This document shows positions 22,901 to 30,831 of a stretch of 50,381 nt of DNA, in pieces; positions within the stretch are counted from its first letter, which is position 1, and each line of letters opens with the position of its first letter. The notes beneath the pieces were generated by a model. It ran no database searches and was not told the origin of the DNA. It saw nothing but the letters and a program-made list of their open reading frames with translations. The DNA is from a virus. The stretch spans positions 1-50,381 of IMG/VR virus record IMGVR_UViG_3300008954_000077. One strand, written 5' to 3'. The translations under genes were made by a program, and so were the position numbers.

Positions 22901-24988
22901 CATCGCTCCGCTGAGTTGGGTCGCCAGTTCAAAATCTGGCTCACTAGATTCCCCTTCTTCGGCTTCTGCTTGAACTCCGGATCCGGTGTCGGCGGACACT
23001 GATCCTCCTGGCACATCGCTAGGAATTCCTCCTTGGTCTGTGGTGCTGGAATCCTCGGTTCCAGTTTGAACCACTTCCGAATCGCCTTCTTCAGCTTCTT
23101 GAACATCGAGATCTTCCTTCGGCAAGAGTGACTCGACCGCTTTACTTTGTTCCGCGGCCGCGGGGTCATGTACTTCCTCGTTCATCTTCTCAGCCATGCG
23201 CTGCGCGATACGATCGCCCAGCTCAACTCTCTCGCGTTGGCCGAATCCAAGATCCGGAAGCTCCAATGAGTCCCAACGACTTCGCGGAAATAGCGAGCCT
23301 GGTCCGTCAACTGGTTCTCGACCACCCCTGCCCTCTTTCTCAGCTGGACGCATCGCTTCTTTATTCGCCCAACCTGCAGCAAACTCTCTGGCTCGATCAG
23401 GATCGTCATTGATCCACTTCTCAATCATCGAGTCAGGATTCTCAAGTACTTTGTCTCGCAACTCGGCGACCGTCGCGCGACCCTTCTTCGCGAAGTCCAT
23501 TTCAGCAAGGCGAGTTTTGATCGCTTTGTGGCCGCGTCTCATCGACCAAGCACCAGGCACAGCGAATGCCATCGCCTCTGCCTTTAGCTGATCAGTGAAT
23601 TGTTCCCACGTTCGATCGCCGTGATCTTCGAGACCAGTTGCTTGGCGAGCGACTTCACCCAACCGCTCTTCGATAATCTCCGGAAGGATCCCATCGAAAC
23701 CAACCTTACGCATCGTGTTGGTGAAGGCTTTGGGATTAAGCCCCTTCTTCAGCCACCTGGCGACGATCGCCCGCTTGAGCCCCATCATGGCTCGCGAGTT
23801 AGAGACAACGGATCCGGTTCTCTCCGTACCCATCTCGATGATGCCATCCAAGAAGCCTGCAGGGAGATGCTTGAGCAAGCTCTGATCTTGGACCTTACCA
23901 GGGTGGAAGACTCCATCTTCGTTGATGCCTGACTCAAACATCGCATCGAGCGATCGCTGAGCGGTCGTCCGGAGAATGGTTTGCGGATTGGCCAGCGCTT
24001 GGAGTGTTGCACCTGGCAAAGCAGCTGTTACGTTCTTCGCAAATCCGACCGTTTGTTTAAGGAGCCTGTTCTTCAGCTTTTTCTCAAGAGCTTCAATGCC
24101 GATCTTCTTCAGCACAGCCATGCCGCCAGATTTACCAGCAGAGAAGGCACCACCAGTCGAGCCAAACTCGATCATGAAGCCTGGCATCGAAGCCATGATG
24201 TCGAGCGACTTACCAACCCATGACTTCTCAGCCATGTACTGCTGCTTGAGAGTGAACTCGGCGATCGTCTTTACGTCGTGATCGTCACCACCAGTGCGCT
24301 TGATGTTCTCAAGCGCACCTTCGATGTCGATCTTCATGTGCATGAACTGGCCGAATGCACCAACGAATGGAAGTCGATTCCCAACGTACTCGATCGGATC
24401 CTCACGCTCCATCAACGGGTGGCCTTTCCACTCTTTGATGAATTCGTGGATCTTTTGCGCTGTCTCGATCTGTCGCTCTTCGAGCTTATGTGCGGCTTGC
24501 TCTTGCGGTGACAGTGCATCCCACCACTCTTTCAAGTCTGCTTGCTGTTGCAGTACTTGGGCTCGCCTGGCTTCTCTGTTCTCTCGCTGCTCATTGTCCC
24601 AATTGCCCTTGAGGATGGCGTAGTCTTCCTCGATTGTTCGCTCTTCTCGACCAGCTGTGTCAAAGGATCCAATGCCCTCTGGAAGATTTCCTTTTTTGAA
24701 ACCTTCGATATAGAAATCCATGATCCCGTTCTCTTCGACAAACGCTTCCTCCGGATCTTGCACCGTTGGGATGTCGAAGTCGAATCCTTCCATCGGACCA
24801 GACGGACCAGGCGCAGCAGGTCCCGCGGCTGCGAGCGGGGCAGGTGCAACCGCAACCGCGGGGGATCCTGCTGCGAAGTTTGGATCAAGCTGAAAATCAC
24901 CAGGCGTCGGCATGGGGATGGGACCACCGAACTCCGGTTCCTGCAGGAACGGTGTTGGCATCTGGCCTGGCTGCGGAATTCGCGTCAA
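16922..24988 (-). CDS. Giant polyvalent internal virion protein with ParB-like and zinc-peptidase-like domains
   Basis: At 2688 aa this is the largest gene. The N-terminus is Pro/Ala-rich. Around residues 945-1040 there is a ParB/DdrB-like segment (PLERIKVDPARF...FVVNGHHRHDLA). Near 1375-1435 there is a gluzincin-like pair, VVSHEVAHHIDDAI and GFAEYFRYRW. A Gly/Ala-rich hydrophobic stretch (about 2110-2140) could insert into membrane. This mosaic matches the large polyvalent proteins of phages and plasmids that enter the cell with the DNA. The start is TTG at 24988, overlapping the previous stop as TTGA, with AGGGGA 7 nt upstream. Ejection into the host is inferred from family and from position after the tail genes. 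Confidence 0.8.
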   Translation of the reverse strand: MTRIPQPGQMPTPFLQEPEFGGPIPMPTPGDFQLDPNFAAGSPAVAVAPAPLAAAGPAAPGPSGPMEGFDFDIPTVQDPEEAFVEENGIMDFYIEGFKKGNLPEGIGSFDTAGREERTIEEDYAILKGNWDNEQRENREARRAQVLQQQADLKEWWDALSPQEQAAHKLEERQIETAQKIHEFIKEWKGHPLMEREDPIEYVGNRLPFVGAFGQFMHMKIDIEGALENIKRTGGDDHDVKTIAEFTLKQQYMAEKSWVGKSLDIMASMPGFMIEFGSTGGAFSAGKSGGMAVLKKIGIEALEKKLKNRLLKQTVGFAKNVTAALPGATLQALANPQTILRTTAQRSLDAMFESGINEDGVFHPGKVQDQSLLKHLPAGFLDGIIEMGTERTGSVVSNSRAMMGLKRAIVARWLKKGLNPKAFTNTMRKVGFDGILPEIIEERLGEVARQATGLEDHGDRTWEQFTDQLKAEAMAFAVPGAWSMRRGHKAIKTRLAEMDFAKKGRATVAELRDKVLENPDSMIEKWINDDPDRAREFAAGWANKEAMRPAEKEGRGGREPVDGPGSLFPRSRWDSLELPDLGFGQRERVELGDRIAQRMAEKMNEEVHDPAAAEQSKAVESLLPKEDLDVQEAEEGDSEVVQTGTEDSSTTDQGGIPSDVPGGSVSADTGSGVQAEAEEGESSEPDFELATQLSGAMNPSFFPTLHGTKGLPEFENEDEMVGWMNSLPAADLQKWHDALETTKNSKVLAKPDNLARWATVDSIQKEVAAELKRREGVSVAGYTKVETPETPVGPLKGVPGQLDLEGWLKNAISRAPDKATASPQAMTDFIRGFSSQADAIDKQGGVEAHVDRILGAKGRGATGKRTPVARKKLTDQEMQDIKDQQKRDAARASNEKREADDPSLFPPDARVDKPAVEDLSQGVAPEHVADMRVHRQADGRPSYFGWMPLERIKVDPARFQFKGEANERGVTQEDALEGDFDPAKAGDLLVWESRDGEVFVVNGHHRHDLATSRGTKEVKVHVVREADGFTAEDAKHMGAALNIADDKGTVEDHADFFRFSSIKQEEAEHEGLLQKAKAQIGFAVGRFATDDTYSAWKAGRISDGQARAISESAPNNEKWQNLGLQLAAKGQAAELIKHTIKALQQFPDSGKKAKQGDLFGFDDSAIQEAEAIAKAVRSIVAELKADRASIAGVAKRPEHAKRVADVDVDSQLAKERLQDLNEEIDRWERWETDKELVAAARERAGLAEPEEPEFKKKSGDLALKAGKQKKKATVLRRRGRDLPDELDLDPKATEATVRAAPIGKDPRGHIPRAMEAPEGGAKRELSPHSIIARLERDFGVKVRSGRIPIKLRGAAGFWRILEKIIRVRSELAGDLAVVSHEVAHHIDDAIQMENALHELEKEDPDLFKMIHRELARLDYNHDPVSGFRWYEGFAEYFRYRWTGGDEALGSVNAADLAPEFHKWFNGKFPTWWAKKLRDKAKTVTLDKEKQKLVAAAKKLPKFMDSIEKADKLFEEWRNEGADARVSADMRDGPTDFPPPADMTNAERMHDLVMTSSDKLYSQMVDEGHPVNKLSRLVRQLGWTGRITGGELMSAYSLSGPAHSERALENGVHSVTPGKETIFGPALYDVFKIIRPSEEEDWERYMWAKHAQEAWSKGSGGSKKKVLDPNTGEPAIDEKTGRPKKVFVVGEYHPGMDRAEANHIVSQVENDTKRAERYAEAHEIFTEYNNSLLQLMVDTGLMTAASARHMIDKWEHYIPLNRVPKDKRSQFGGEAGMLNTRSPVRGRGKGGATPIIRPMVSALKRTQQFYSAALKQAVKTQILTMVVPAFGGEAGLGHFAEVVDPKTDVTQLNVEEILTDLVDGGFVDEDMAAEFRVVHYFRTGNISTNNLIWLFKRFGVGPSTVEDWADAEEEDRREALRQLEKETEAVPDIMQVLQIYRPNYRPDASEYTETYIHNGDKIMVRWDPMIYDALDGMDRYQASGVTAFFRSVNKLKKLGAVGINTAFSLGTNLFYDWGAYQFQSKFSKGHIDSMLNPMRWIGLYGLYQIGKVADRWGIKIPGAKRAKAVIDFWEEMGGKMSTTLGGDISSIDSALDQNREYTPIERAKHGIFDIFKHPVKALLGGVAGGVIGGSLAGPGGAAAGAAIGLKGSKATNALRELVTVFEVGPRLAEFSRAMESTGYIRKWNSEENEYEIWNVDTKEFEDPDRDSLVLAINAANDVTTNFKRSGRLGKKMDAYFTFFNAAIQGQDKFFRTVRQTVDPTYRPPNGDKALIQLGRVTTWMALTFGATFAYWMARKDDDDYQNQKPWLRAGFWSFTDNQGNPFLRIPVPREYGVIKIGFEAILNAWGGKNEVKAGEVLWEWFDKQSPYGGWLSFPEIPIVKPLVENWGNWDFFRERKIVPEHLKYVDRTEQYNYHTTEMSKWIGRMFSMSPAKVDHFLESTSGGLTTQGLRTPWRGITINKDYVRDVDDFHQELNQLQKDAGTLRMRTRRELKDLGVSVKDFDKWADAVIDRRDDKAKPPKGIPASKAQDFLERERSITKLRAQIGEMDEYKDIMSALRKPIRLEKDRYKRLAYEKYIFGLARFALGRPALDRYPNPLTAKSLPQDVRDIVDEYLTKRLWTATAPSDNESRRRAQSVLDGLDIDAKKAKTLVLRRANKITGKGSQRRRAAGPEARARRIFRLRQFVD

Positions 24989-26682
24989 TTTCCAATCCCC
25001 TGTAGGAAGCTCATGTCATCGGCCGGATTGCCACCCATCCTGGCTTCGTTAAGGGGTGAATCCATCAACGTCTTCTTAGCTGTGCGAAGGTACTTGATGT
25101 CGTTAACTCGGTCTGGTGGAACGTCGTAACCCATCGACTGGATCTCGCCCACCAAGATCTTCGCTTCTTCAGTCGTATCAACCTTGCGAGCTTCAACTCG
25201 CTTCTGCTGTGGTTTGGCCTTCGGTCGCGCGAGCCTGGCCTTCGGCTTCGGTTGTGACTTTGGCTCGCTGCGATCTTGGAACGCCCCTCGTCCCTCGCTT
25301 GCGTTCTTCCGTCTCTCAAGAGCTGAGAAAGTGAACGGGTCTTGGAAATGCTCTTTGCGTTCGAGATCTCCACCAATGCCCAGCTCGGCTTGCTTAGCGC
25401 TCGCACGTTCTTCGAGCAATCGTTGCCGTGTGTGAATCAGCGCGTTGAAGTTGCGGAAGTGTTCTGGGTTCTTCCTCATCTCGCCATAGGCATGCTTTGA
25501 CCCAAAGGCATTCTTGTACGCTGAGAGGAAAGCTTTCAAGTCGTCGTTGATTGTTGCCAACGATCCCTCGATCGCTTCAGGCTTTGAGCCAGGTGCGGCC
25601 GGTTGCCAATCCGGAGCCAGCGTCGTCAACGTCTGCGGCCCAAGATGTTCTGGCAAGATCACGCCACCGTTGTACTTCTTCGGCCGCTCGGTGACCTGTG
25701 ATGGCGGGGACTGTCCCCCACCTGGTTGCGCCAAGCCTGGCTGTGCAGCCGCAGGAGGCGGATCCCCGCGTAGCGCGGCGTATCGAGCCATCTCGTCTTG
25801 GACCATCTTGGCCATGCCAGGGTTGTCGCCTTCAGCTTCCATCTTCATGTACTTTTCGTTCAGCTTGAGCGAGCCCAACGCGCGAGCGTAGTCTTTATCA
25901 AACGCAGCACTTTTCTCCTTAGCAGCTTTAACAGGATCAACGACATCAGGCTTCTCCCGCTTGATGACCTGTGGCACACCCTTGTCGTCAATGATGTACT
26001 CAGCCTGCACGGGTTGGCCGTCAGCTCCCATCCGCGGAGCGCCTTGCTCGTCAATGATCGACTGGCCATCAGCTCCAAGGAACTGGCCGCGTCTTGGATG
26101 ATGACCTTGCGTTCCCTTGATCGTGCCATCTGGTTGTTGCGACCAAATCACACCGTTGTCGTCAACCTTCGTTGACTGTTGCATCTGCTCTTCAAACGTC
26201 GGTGGTGGTTTGGCTTCCCAAACTTCGTTCTCAGTCATCAACTGACCAATCAAGTTCTGCTGCTGTTCCGGACTGTAGCCAGATCTCTTGACCCAGTCGA
26301 TGCGCTGCTGCAGTTCCTGTTGCTTCAAGTCGAACTGTTTCTGTTCGAGTTGGATCTTTTGATCGCCCTGCATTTGGGCTCGATCCATCGCGAACTGATT
26401 CTGATTGTCTTGCAGCTCGGCACGATCGGCCCACTGATTAGCCTGCATCTGATTCTGATGCTGCTGGCCAAGCATTTGAGATCCCAAGCGAGCCTGATTT
26501 TGAGCCATCTGGCTGTTTGCCTGGTTCTGCTGCTGCGCTTGAAACATCTGAGCTTGCTGATTCAACCTGGCCTGTGCGAGAGCCAATTGCTCGCGCTGCC
26601 GGTCGTATTGCGACAAGCCGCCCGCGTATGCTCCCTGTCCGAGTAGACCGGGATCCGTCTCGTGCGTTACTCGAATAGCCAT
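24985..26682 (-). CDS. Gln-rich coiled-coil virion protein, candidate internal/ejection protein
   Basis: The 565-aa product has a Gln/Ala/Asn-rich helical N-terminal third (LALAQARLNQQAQMFQAQQQ and following repeats, about 30-150). A beta-rich middle with GADGQ..DEQGAP..DDKG repeats (about 195-240) and a basic Pro/Lys C-terminal region (KPKARLARPKAKPQ, about 480) follow. No enzyme motif is visible. It is flanked by two giant proteins and joined to the next by a TTGA overlap, which suggests that the three act together in the virion, perhaps as an ejected core. Function is inferred. Confidence 0.65.
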   Translation of the reverse strand: MAIRVTHETDPGLLGQGAYAGGLSQYDRQREQLALAQARLNQQAQMFQAQQQNQANSQMAQNQARLGSQMLGQQHQNQMQANQWADRAELQDNQNQFAMDRAQMQGDQKIQLEQKQFDLKQQELQQRIDWVKRSGYSPEQQQNLIGQLMTENEVWEAKPPPTFEEQMQQSTKVDDNGVIWSQQPDGTIKGTQGHHPRRGQFLGADGQSIIDEQGAPRMGADGQPVQAEYIIDDKGVPQVIKREKPDVVDPVKAAKEKSAAFDKDYARALGSLKLNEKYMKMEAEGDNPGMAKMVQDEMARYAALRGDPPPAAAQPGLAQPGGGQSPPSQVTERPKKYNGGVILPEHLGPQTLTTLAPDWQPAAPGSKPEAIEGSLATINDDLKAFLSAYKNAFGSKHAYGEMRKNPEHFRNFNALIHTRQRLLEERASAKQAELGIGGDLERKEHFQDPFTFSALERRKNASEGRGAFQDRSEPKSQPKPKARLARPKAKPQQKRVEARKVDTTEEAKILVGEIQSMGYDVPPDRVNDIKYLRTAKKTLMDSPLNEARMGGNPADDMSFLQGIGN

Positions 26683-26685
26683 GAA

Positions 26686-29600
26686 TTACCTACGAGGCAT
26701 GATAGGTTGACCGTCAAAAATATCGACGCCGCCAGGTGGGCCTGGCACTGCCTGGTTTGCTGCAGCTGCCATGTGAGCCTGCATGATTGCATCAATACGC
26801 GCTTGTAAACGATCGGCTGTTTCTTGATCGCCATTTTGCATCGCAGCATTGATGCGATCTTGCAAGTTGTTAGTGATCATCTGATCGCGATCGCTAAGCG
26901 GTCCTGTCTGTGGACTCTGCGGGTTGGGCTCTTGGCCTGGCTGCGGTGCCTGGCCTGGTCCTGGTTGTGGAATCGGTTGTTGACCACCACCTGGCATTTG
27001 ACCACCGCCACCTGGCTGCGGATTTTGGTTGGGGCCACCAGGCATGTTTTGTGGCCATGGATAGTGCTGGCCTGGACCTTGAGGACCACCAATGATGATC
27101 GGTCCACCGCCGCCACCAGGTGCGCCAGGACCACCGGGACCACCTTGACCACCAGTGCCACCGCCGCCGCCAGATCCACCTGTGCCGCCGCCGCCGCCGC
27201 CAGGACCGGGAGACGGGATTGGTTGATTGCCACCGCCAGGACCACCGTCGCCAGGGCTCTGTGGCTGCTGTGGCTGTTGTGGACCAGGGTAAGGCGCTCC
27301 AGGTCCACCTTGACCACCGCCGCCGCCCTGACCGCCGCCGCCCGGAAAGCCGCCACCGATCGGAAGATTGCCGCCAGTGTCGTAGCTGTTTCCACCCATG
27401 TTGATCGTCGGGTTGAAGACGTTCTGAAAGTTACCTTGGTTTTCACCACCTACAGGATAAGCACCAGGTGAACCGGGTTCTGCATTGCCTGGACTTTGGA
27501 TCGGACCTTGACCTGGCTGTTGACCTGGCTGCTGTGGCCAGTTGAATTCAAATTCAAAGTTTTGGGCTGGTCCGTTTTGGATCTGACCTTGCTCCGGATC
27601 CGGAGGGGGCTGTCCGCCGCCACCTGGTCCTGGTCCACCACCACCGCCACCGCGAGGCATCTGCGGAGGCTGGATTTGCGCACCACCAATCAACGGATTA
27701 GTCAGACCCGCGCGACCTTGACCATACTTACCAAGCCCTTCAGCCGCGGCCATTAGCGCGGCCATGTTCGGAGGAACGTCGTCGCGCCTTTCAATGAACT
27801 GCAGCAAGTCTTGATGGCGACGGTCTTGGCCTTCTGCCTGGCGACCAGACAACCGTTCGTCGGCGAGTAGTCCTTCACCACTCAAACCGGATTCGAGCTG
27901 AGCGCCAAATTGACCTGACCGCTCTTGAGCTTGAGCCAAGTCGCCTGACATTCTCTCGCCCATCGCTGAATTGAATTGCTGCCCCTGATTGAGTTGGCCC
28001 AGTCTGGCAGCGTCAAAGTCTCCTTGGAAACCAAGGCTGCGTTGATCCCCTCTCTCAGAGGCAGCAAGACCTTGACCGCTGAGATTCGCATCGACGTCGG
28101 CCATGCCTTGACGACCTTGAAGCACGCGGTCAGTGAGTTGCGTATCTGCATTTAACAATCGACGATCAATCGACTCAGATAAATCTGAATGAGCATCCGT
28201 CCAGCGATCGCGATCGCCAGAGATCTGCGAATTCATAATCGTACTGTTACCAAGACCACTCGCTATGTTTCTGGCGATGAAGGATTCTCTTGCTTGCTTT
28301 TCCCCTTCATTGAGACGCCTACGATCCTGTCTTCCGATTGATTCAGTTCTTCCCATATTTCGATCGCGGCTTGAAAGAGCCTCGTCGAGAACTCCTTGCT
28401 GCCTGCCAAGCACTCTACCGAGACGATCGTCGTATCGTTGATTAAGTCCAGCTTGGTCCGCTCTCGATTGACCGACCACGTCGTCTCTAGCCTGACCGTA
28501 TTGCTGTTGGACATTGGAAAGATCCTGTTGGTTCTGCTGGTTAGCTTCACCTTGCCTTTGACGAAGAGTGTCAAGCGACCGGTCCATCCCTTGGCTGAAA
28601 CGATTCATCACGTCATTGCGACGTTGGTCATATCCCGACTGGGCTCCGGAGCGATTGTCGGTGTCTCGTTGCTGACCAGTATTGATGCGATCTTCGTAGC
28701 CACCTTTTGCTTCTTCGTATCTCTTGATGTTTTCCTGATTGGCTTGTTCGAGCTTCGCGCGAGAATCCTGTAAGAGATCATGCAACGGGTGATTGCTCCA
28801 TTGCATGTCAGCTTGCTGCGGGATGTTGTAGTTGAAACCCATTCCCATTCCAGCCAAGCCAGCTGCGTCGAGCGAACCGATTCCCATCTGACCAAGCTGG
28901 TTCATTTGCGAATGAGGATCATGCATCTGTCGAAGGCGATCGCCAACGCCGAGATTGGCGACGTTTTGAATCATGTCCCACATACGCTGCTGTGCCGACT
29001 GCTGTGCGTTTTGCTGTTGGCCGATGTCACCAGAATCAAGATCGCTTTGACCGCCACCACCAGGATTGTCACGACGGAACGATGCCTGCGTAGGAAACCC
29101 GCCCTGCTGTTGGTTCGCCGCACTCGCAGGCGATCTGCTTGGAAGACTCGCACCAGCGGCGCTCATGCCTCCTTGCTGCTGCTGAACTTGCGGAGGGCCA
29201 CCTTGTTGCTGTTGCTGGCCACCCATTCCTGGCATCGACGATACCGGCTTCTGCCACGGGTTGGGACCATACTCCGTTGACGAGTTTGGAGGGATCTGAC
29301 CTTCAGGTAATCCCATCTTGCGACCAAGTTCAACAGCCAGGCGATTGCGTTCAACCGCGCTCGACTGGAATCCACCTTGTTGCTGTTGCTGCTGCGGAGG
29401 TGCGACCAAGATGTCTCCTTGATCGCCACCAGCCGCGGCCGCGGGAGGTTGACCACCAAAGCGAAGCGCCTGACGTTCGTCGTTGAGTCGTTGGCGACCA
29501 GCGAGCTGAGCTTGCTGCTCAACTGAACCTTGCGCCATATACGGCTGTTGGTTCTGACCAGGATGACCACCTTCGATCGGATTCTGTGGCATCGGTGGTC

Positions 29601-30408
29601 TGGGTGTGTCGCCATCTAGCTCCGTCTGTCGTTGCCTTTGAGGGGGAGGACTTGGCACGGGTGGAGGCGTGTTGACGATATCGCTGAAACCTTGTTGCGC
29701 ACCTGGTCGTTGCTGTCGCGCGGCATTGACGCGATTATCAACTACCTGTGCTTGCGTTTGACCAGTGCCGAGATTTGGCAGCTGTGCGGCCGCGGGCTTC
29801 TGTGGCTTCATCGGCGGAATTGCCGGTGGTTCATTCATCTGGTTCTGCATGTGCCCTGGAACGAAAGGAGGCGTTTGACCGCCTTGACCTGGCATCCTTC
29901 CGCCGCCTGGTCCTGCAGGATGACCGCCTGGCATCGGCATACCTGGTGACTGCCCACCTGGCATGCCCGGCGCGCCACCTGGTTGCGCGCCACCGTTTGG
30001 AAGCCACTCACCCGCAGCAGGATCCCAATTCCAATCACCCGACGAGGCAGGAGCGTGCGGGTTGAACGGAGGCGTTGGCTTGGGACTCATGCCGCCGCCG
30101 CCACCTGGTTGTTGTGGAGGTGCAGGAACCGGACTTGGAGCTGGCCGCGGTTCGCCACCAGCCATCCAGCCTTGAGCGTTTCCACCAAGCGACCATTCGC
30201 CTACAGCCTTGCCAGCACCAACCATTGGAGCTTGTTGCATCTGAGGCATTGGAGGTTGAGGCATTGGGCCAGCGCCCATACTTCCCCCAGCCATCATTCC
30301 TTGTTCGGGTGTCATACCGCCAGGCATGATGCCAAATGGCTTCTTCCGTCTCTGCATAACTGCAGACTGACTAGGACCAACAGAGCTTTGGGGGATTTGC
30401 AATTGCAT
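26686..30408 (-). CDS. 1240-aa low-complexity Gly/Pro/Gln-rich virion protein
   Basis: No known family. Three zones are visible. Residues ~1-450 are Met/Pro/Gly/Gln-rich (GGMTPEQGMMAGGSMGAGPM, many QQQQ runs). Residues ~480-900 are a long Arg/Asp/Gln coiled-coil-like region (QRQGEANQQNQQDLSNVQQQ and heptad-like repeats with GDRDR). Residues ~910-1180 are almost pure Gly/Pro/Gln with collagen-like GGPGGPGAPGGGGGP. ATG 30408 follows AAGGATTCATC. Composition points to a disordered or fibrous structural protein, not an enzyme. The DNA has matching CCACCGCCG-type repeats on the plus strand at 27100-27360. Confidence 0.7.
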   Translation of the reverse strand: MQLQIPQSSVGPSQSAVMQRRKKPFGIMPGGMTPEQGMMAGGSMGAGPMPQPPMPQMQQAPMVGAGKAVGEWSLGGNAQGWMAGGEPRPAPSPVPAPPQQPGGGGGMSPKPTPPFNPHAPASSGDWNWDPAAGEWLPNGGAQPGGAPGMPGGQSPGMPMPGGHPAGPGGGRMPGQGGQTPPFVPGHMQNQMNEPPAIPPMKPQKPAAAQLPNLGTGQTQAQVVDNRVNAARQQRPGAQQGFSDIVNTPPPVPSPPPQRQRQTELDGDTPRPPMPQNPIEGGHPGQNQQPYMAQGSVEQQAQLAGRQRLNDERQALRFGGQPPAAAAGGDQGDILVAPPQQQQQQGGFQSSAVERNRLAVELGRKMGLPEGQIPPNSSTEYGPNPWQKPVSSMPGMGGQQQQQGGPPQVQQQQGGMSAAGASLPSRSPASAANQQQGGFPTQASFRRDNPGGGGQSDLDSGDIGQQQNAQQSAQQRMWDMIQNVANLGVGDRLRQMHDPHSQMNQLGQMGIGSLDAAGLAGMGMGFNYNIPQQADMQWSNHPLHDLLQDSRAKLEQANQENIKRYEEAKGGYEDRINTGQQRDTDNRSGAQSGYDQRRNDVMNRFSQGMDRSLDTLRQRQGEANQQNQQDLSNVQQQYGQARDDVVGQSRADQAGLNQRYDDRLGRVLGRQQGVLDEALSSRDRNMGRTESIGRQDRRRLNEGEKQARESFIARNIASGLGNSTIMNSQISGDRDRWTDAHSDLSESIDRRLLNADTQLTDRVLQGRQGMADVDANLSGQGLAASERGDQRSLGFQGDFDAARLGQLNQGQQFNSAMGERMSGDLAQAQERSGQFGAQLESGLSGEGLLADERLSGRQAEGQDRRHQDLLQFIERRDDVPPNMAALMAAAEGLGKYGQGRAGLTNPLIGGAQIQPPQMPRGGGGGGPGPGGGGQPPPDPEQGQIQNGPAQNFEFEFNWPQQPGQQPGQGPIQSPGNAEPGSPGAYPVGGENQGNFQNVFNPTINMGGNSYDTGGNLPIGGGFPGGGGQGGGGGQGGPGAPYPGPQQPQQPQSPGDGGPGGGNQPIPSPGPGGGGGGTGGSGGGGGTGGQGGPGGPGAPGGGGGPIIIGGPQGPGQHYPWPQNMPGGPNQNPQPGGGGQMPGGGQQPIPQPGPGQAPQPGQEPNPQSPQTGPLSDRDQMITNNLQDRINAAMQNGDQETADRLQARIDAIMQAHMAAAANQAVPGPPGGVDIFDGQPIMPRR
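27100..27360. repeat. CCACCGCCG-type low-complexity repeat tract
   Basis: Plus-strand runs of CCACC and CCGCCG triplets encode the Gly/Pro-rich tail of the 1240-aa protein on the other strand. Degenerate triplet repeats of this kind are prone to length change. Confidence 0.75.
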
Positions 30409-30417
30409 GATGAATCC

Positions 30418-30831
30418 TTACGCGGCTTCGAGAACAACCCACGTTCGTGTGCCGCCATGAACGTCGCCAGTAACTACGTACATTTGAGCTAAAGGGCCGA
30501 GTGAAGTTCCACCGCCGACTTGGTCAAATGTGTCTCCAGCAGCATGATTAACAGTGACGTTGTCTGATGAGCTTGTGTTCTTAATCCAGAGTCCGTAACC
30601 CTCTGGCAAATCATCCATGTCAGCAAGCGTGACAATCGGGGGAGTGACTTGGCCGGCCACAAGAAGAAGATCTTCTGTTCCATCGCAAGTGTAATCAGCA
30701 TTGGTTGCAACGACGTTAAGAAGCTGACTCCCAAACAATTGAGTAGCAGCCGCGGCTTGAGCATTGCGACGAGATCGCGCGCAAACGCCTGGCTGACGAT
30801 TCGTTCCTTGAACTTGCTGTCGAAAATTCAT
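30418..30831 (-). CDS. Small virion-associated protein, unknown role
   Basis: The 137-aa product has a basic N-terminus (RQQVQGTNRQPGVCARSRR) and then a beta-rich domain with LWIKNTSSSDNVTVNHAAGD and a C-terminal VVTGDVHGGTRTWVVLEA, like the small beta-sandwich decoration or fibre parts of virions. ATG 30831 overlaps the previous stop by 4 bp (ATGA). Homology is not recognised. Confidence 0.6.
   Translation of the reverse strand: MNFRQQVQGTNRQPGVCARSRRNAQAAAATQLFGSQLLNVVATNADYTCDGTEDLLLVAGQVTPPIVTLADMDDLPEGYGLWIKNTSSSDNVTVNHAAGDTFDQVGGGTSLGPLAQMYVVTGDVHGGTRTWVVLEAA

Noticed and set aside
16922-24988. Large protein as a tape-measure protein of a long-tailed phage
   Set aside because: It has ParB-like and peptidase-like domains and low helical-repeat content, and no tail-tube, tail-assembly chaperone or sheath genes accompany it.
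26824-27471. Plus-strand 215-aa Thr/Ala/Arg frame
   Set aside because: It mirrors the Gly/Pro-rich coding of the 1240-aa gene on the other strand; the composition follows from the antisense of low-complexity codons.
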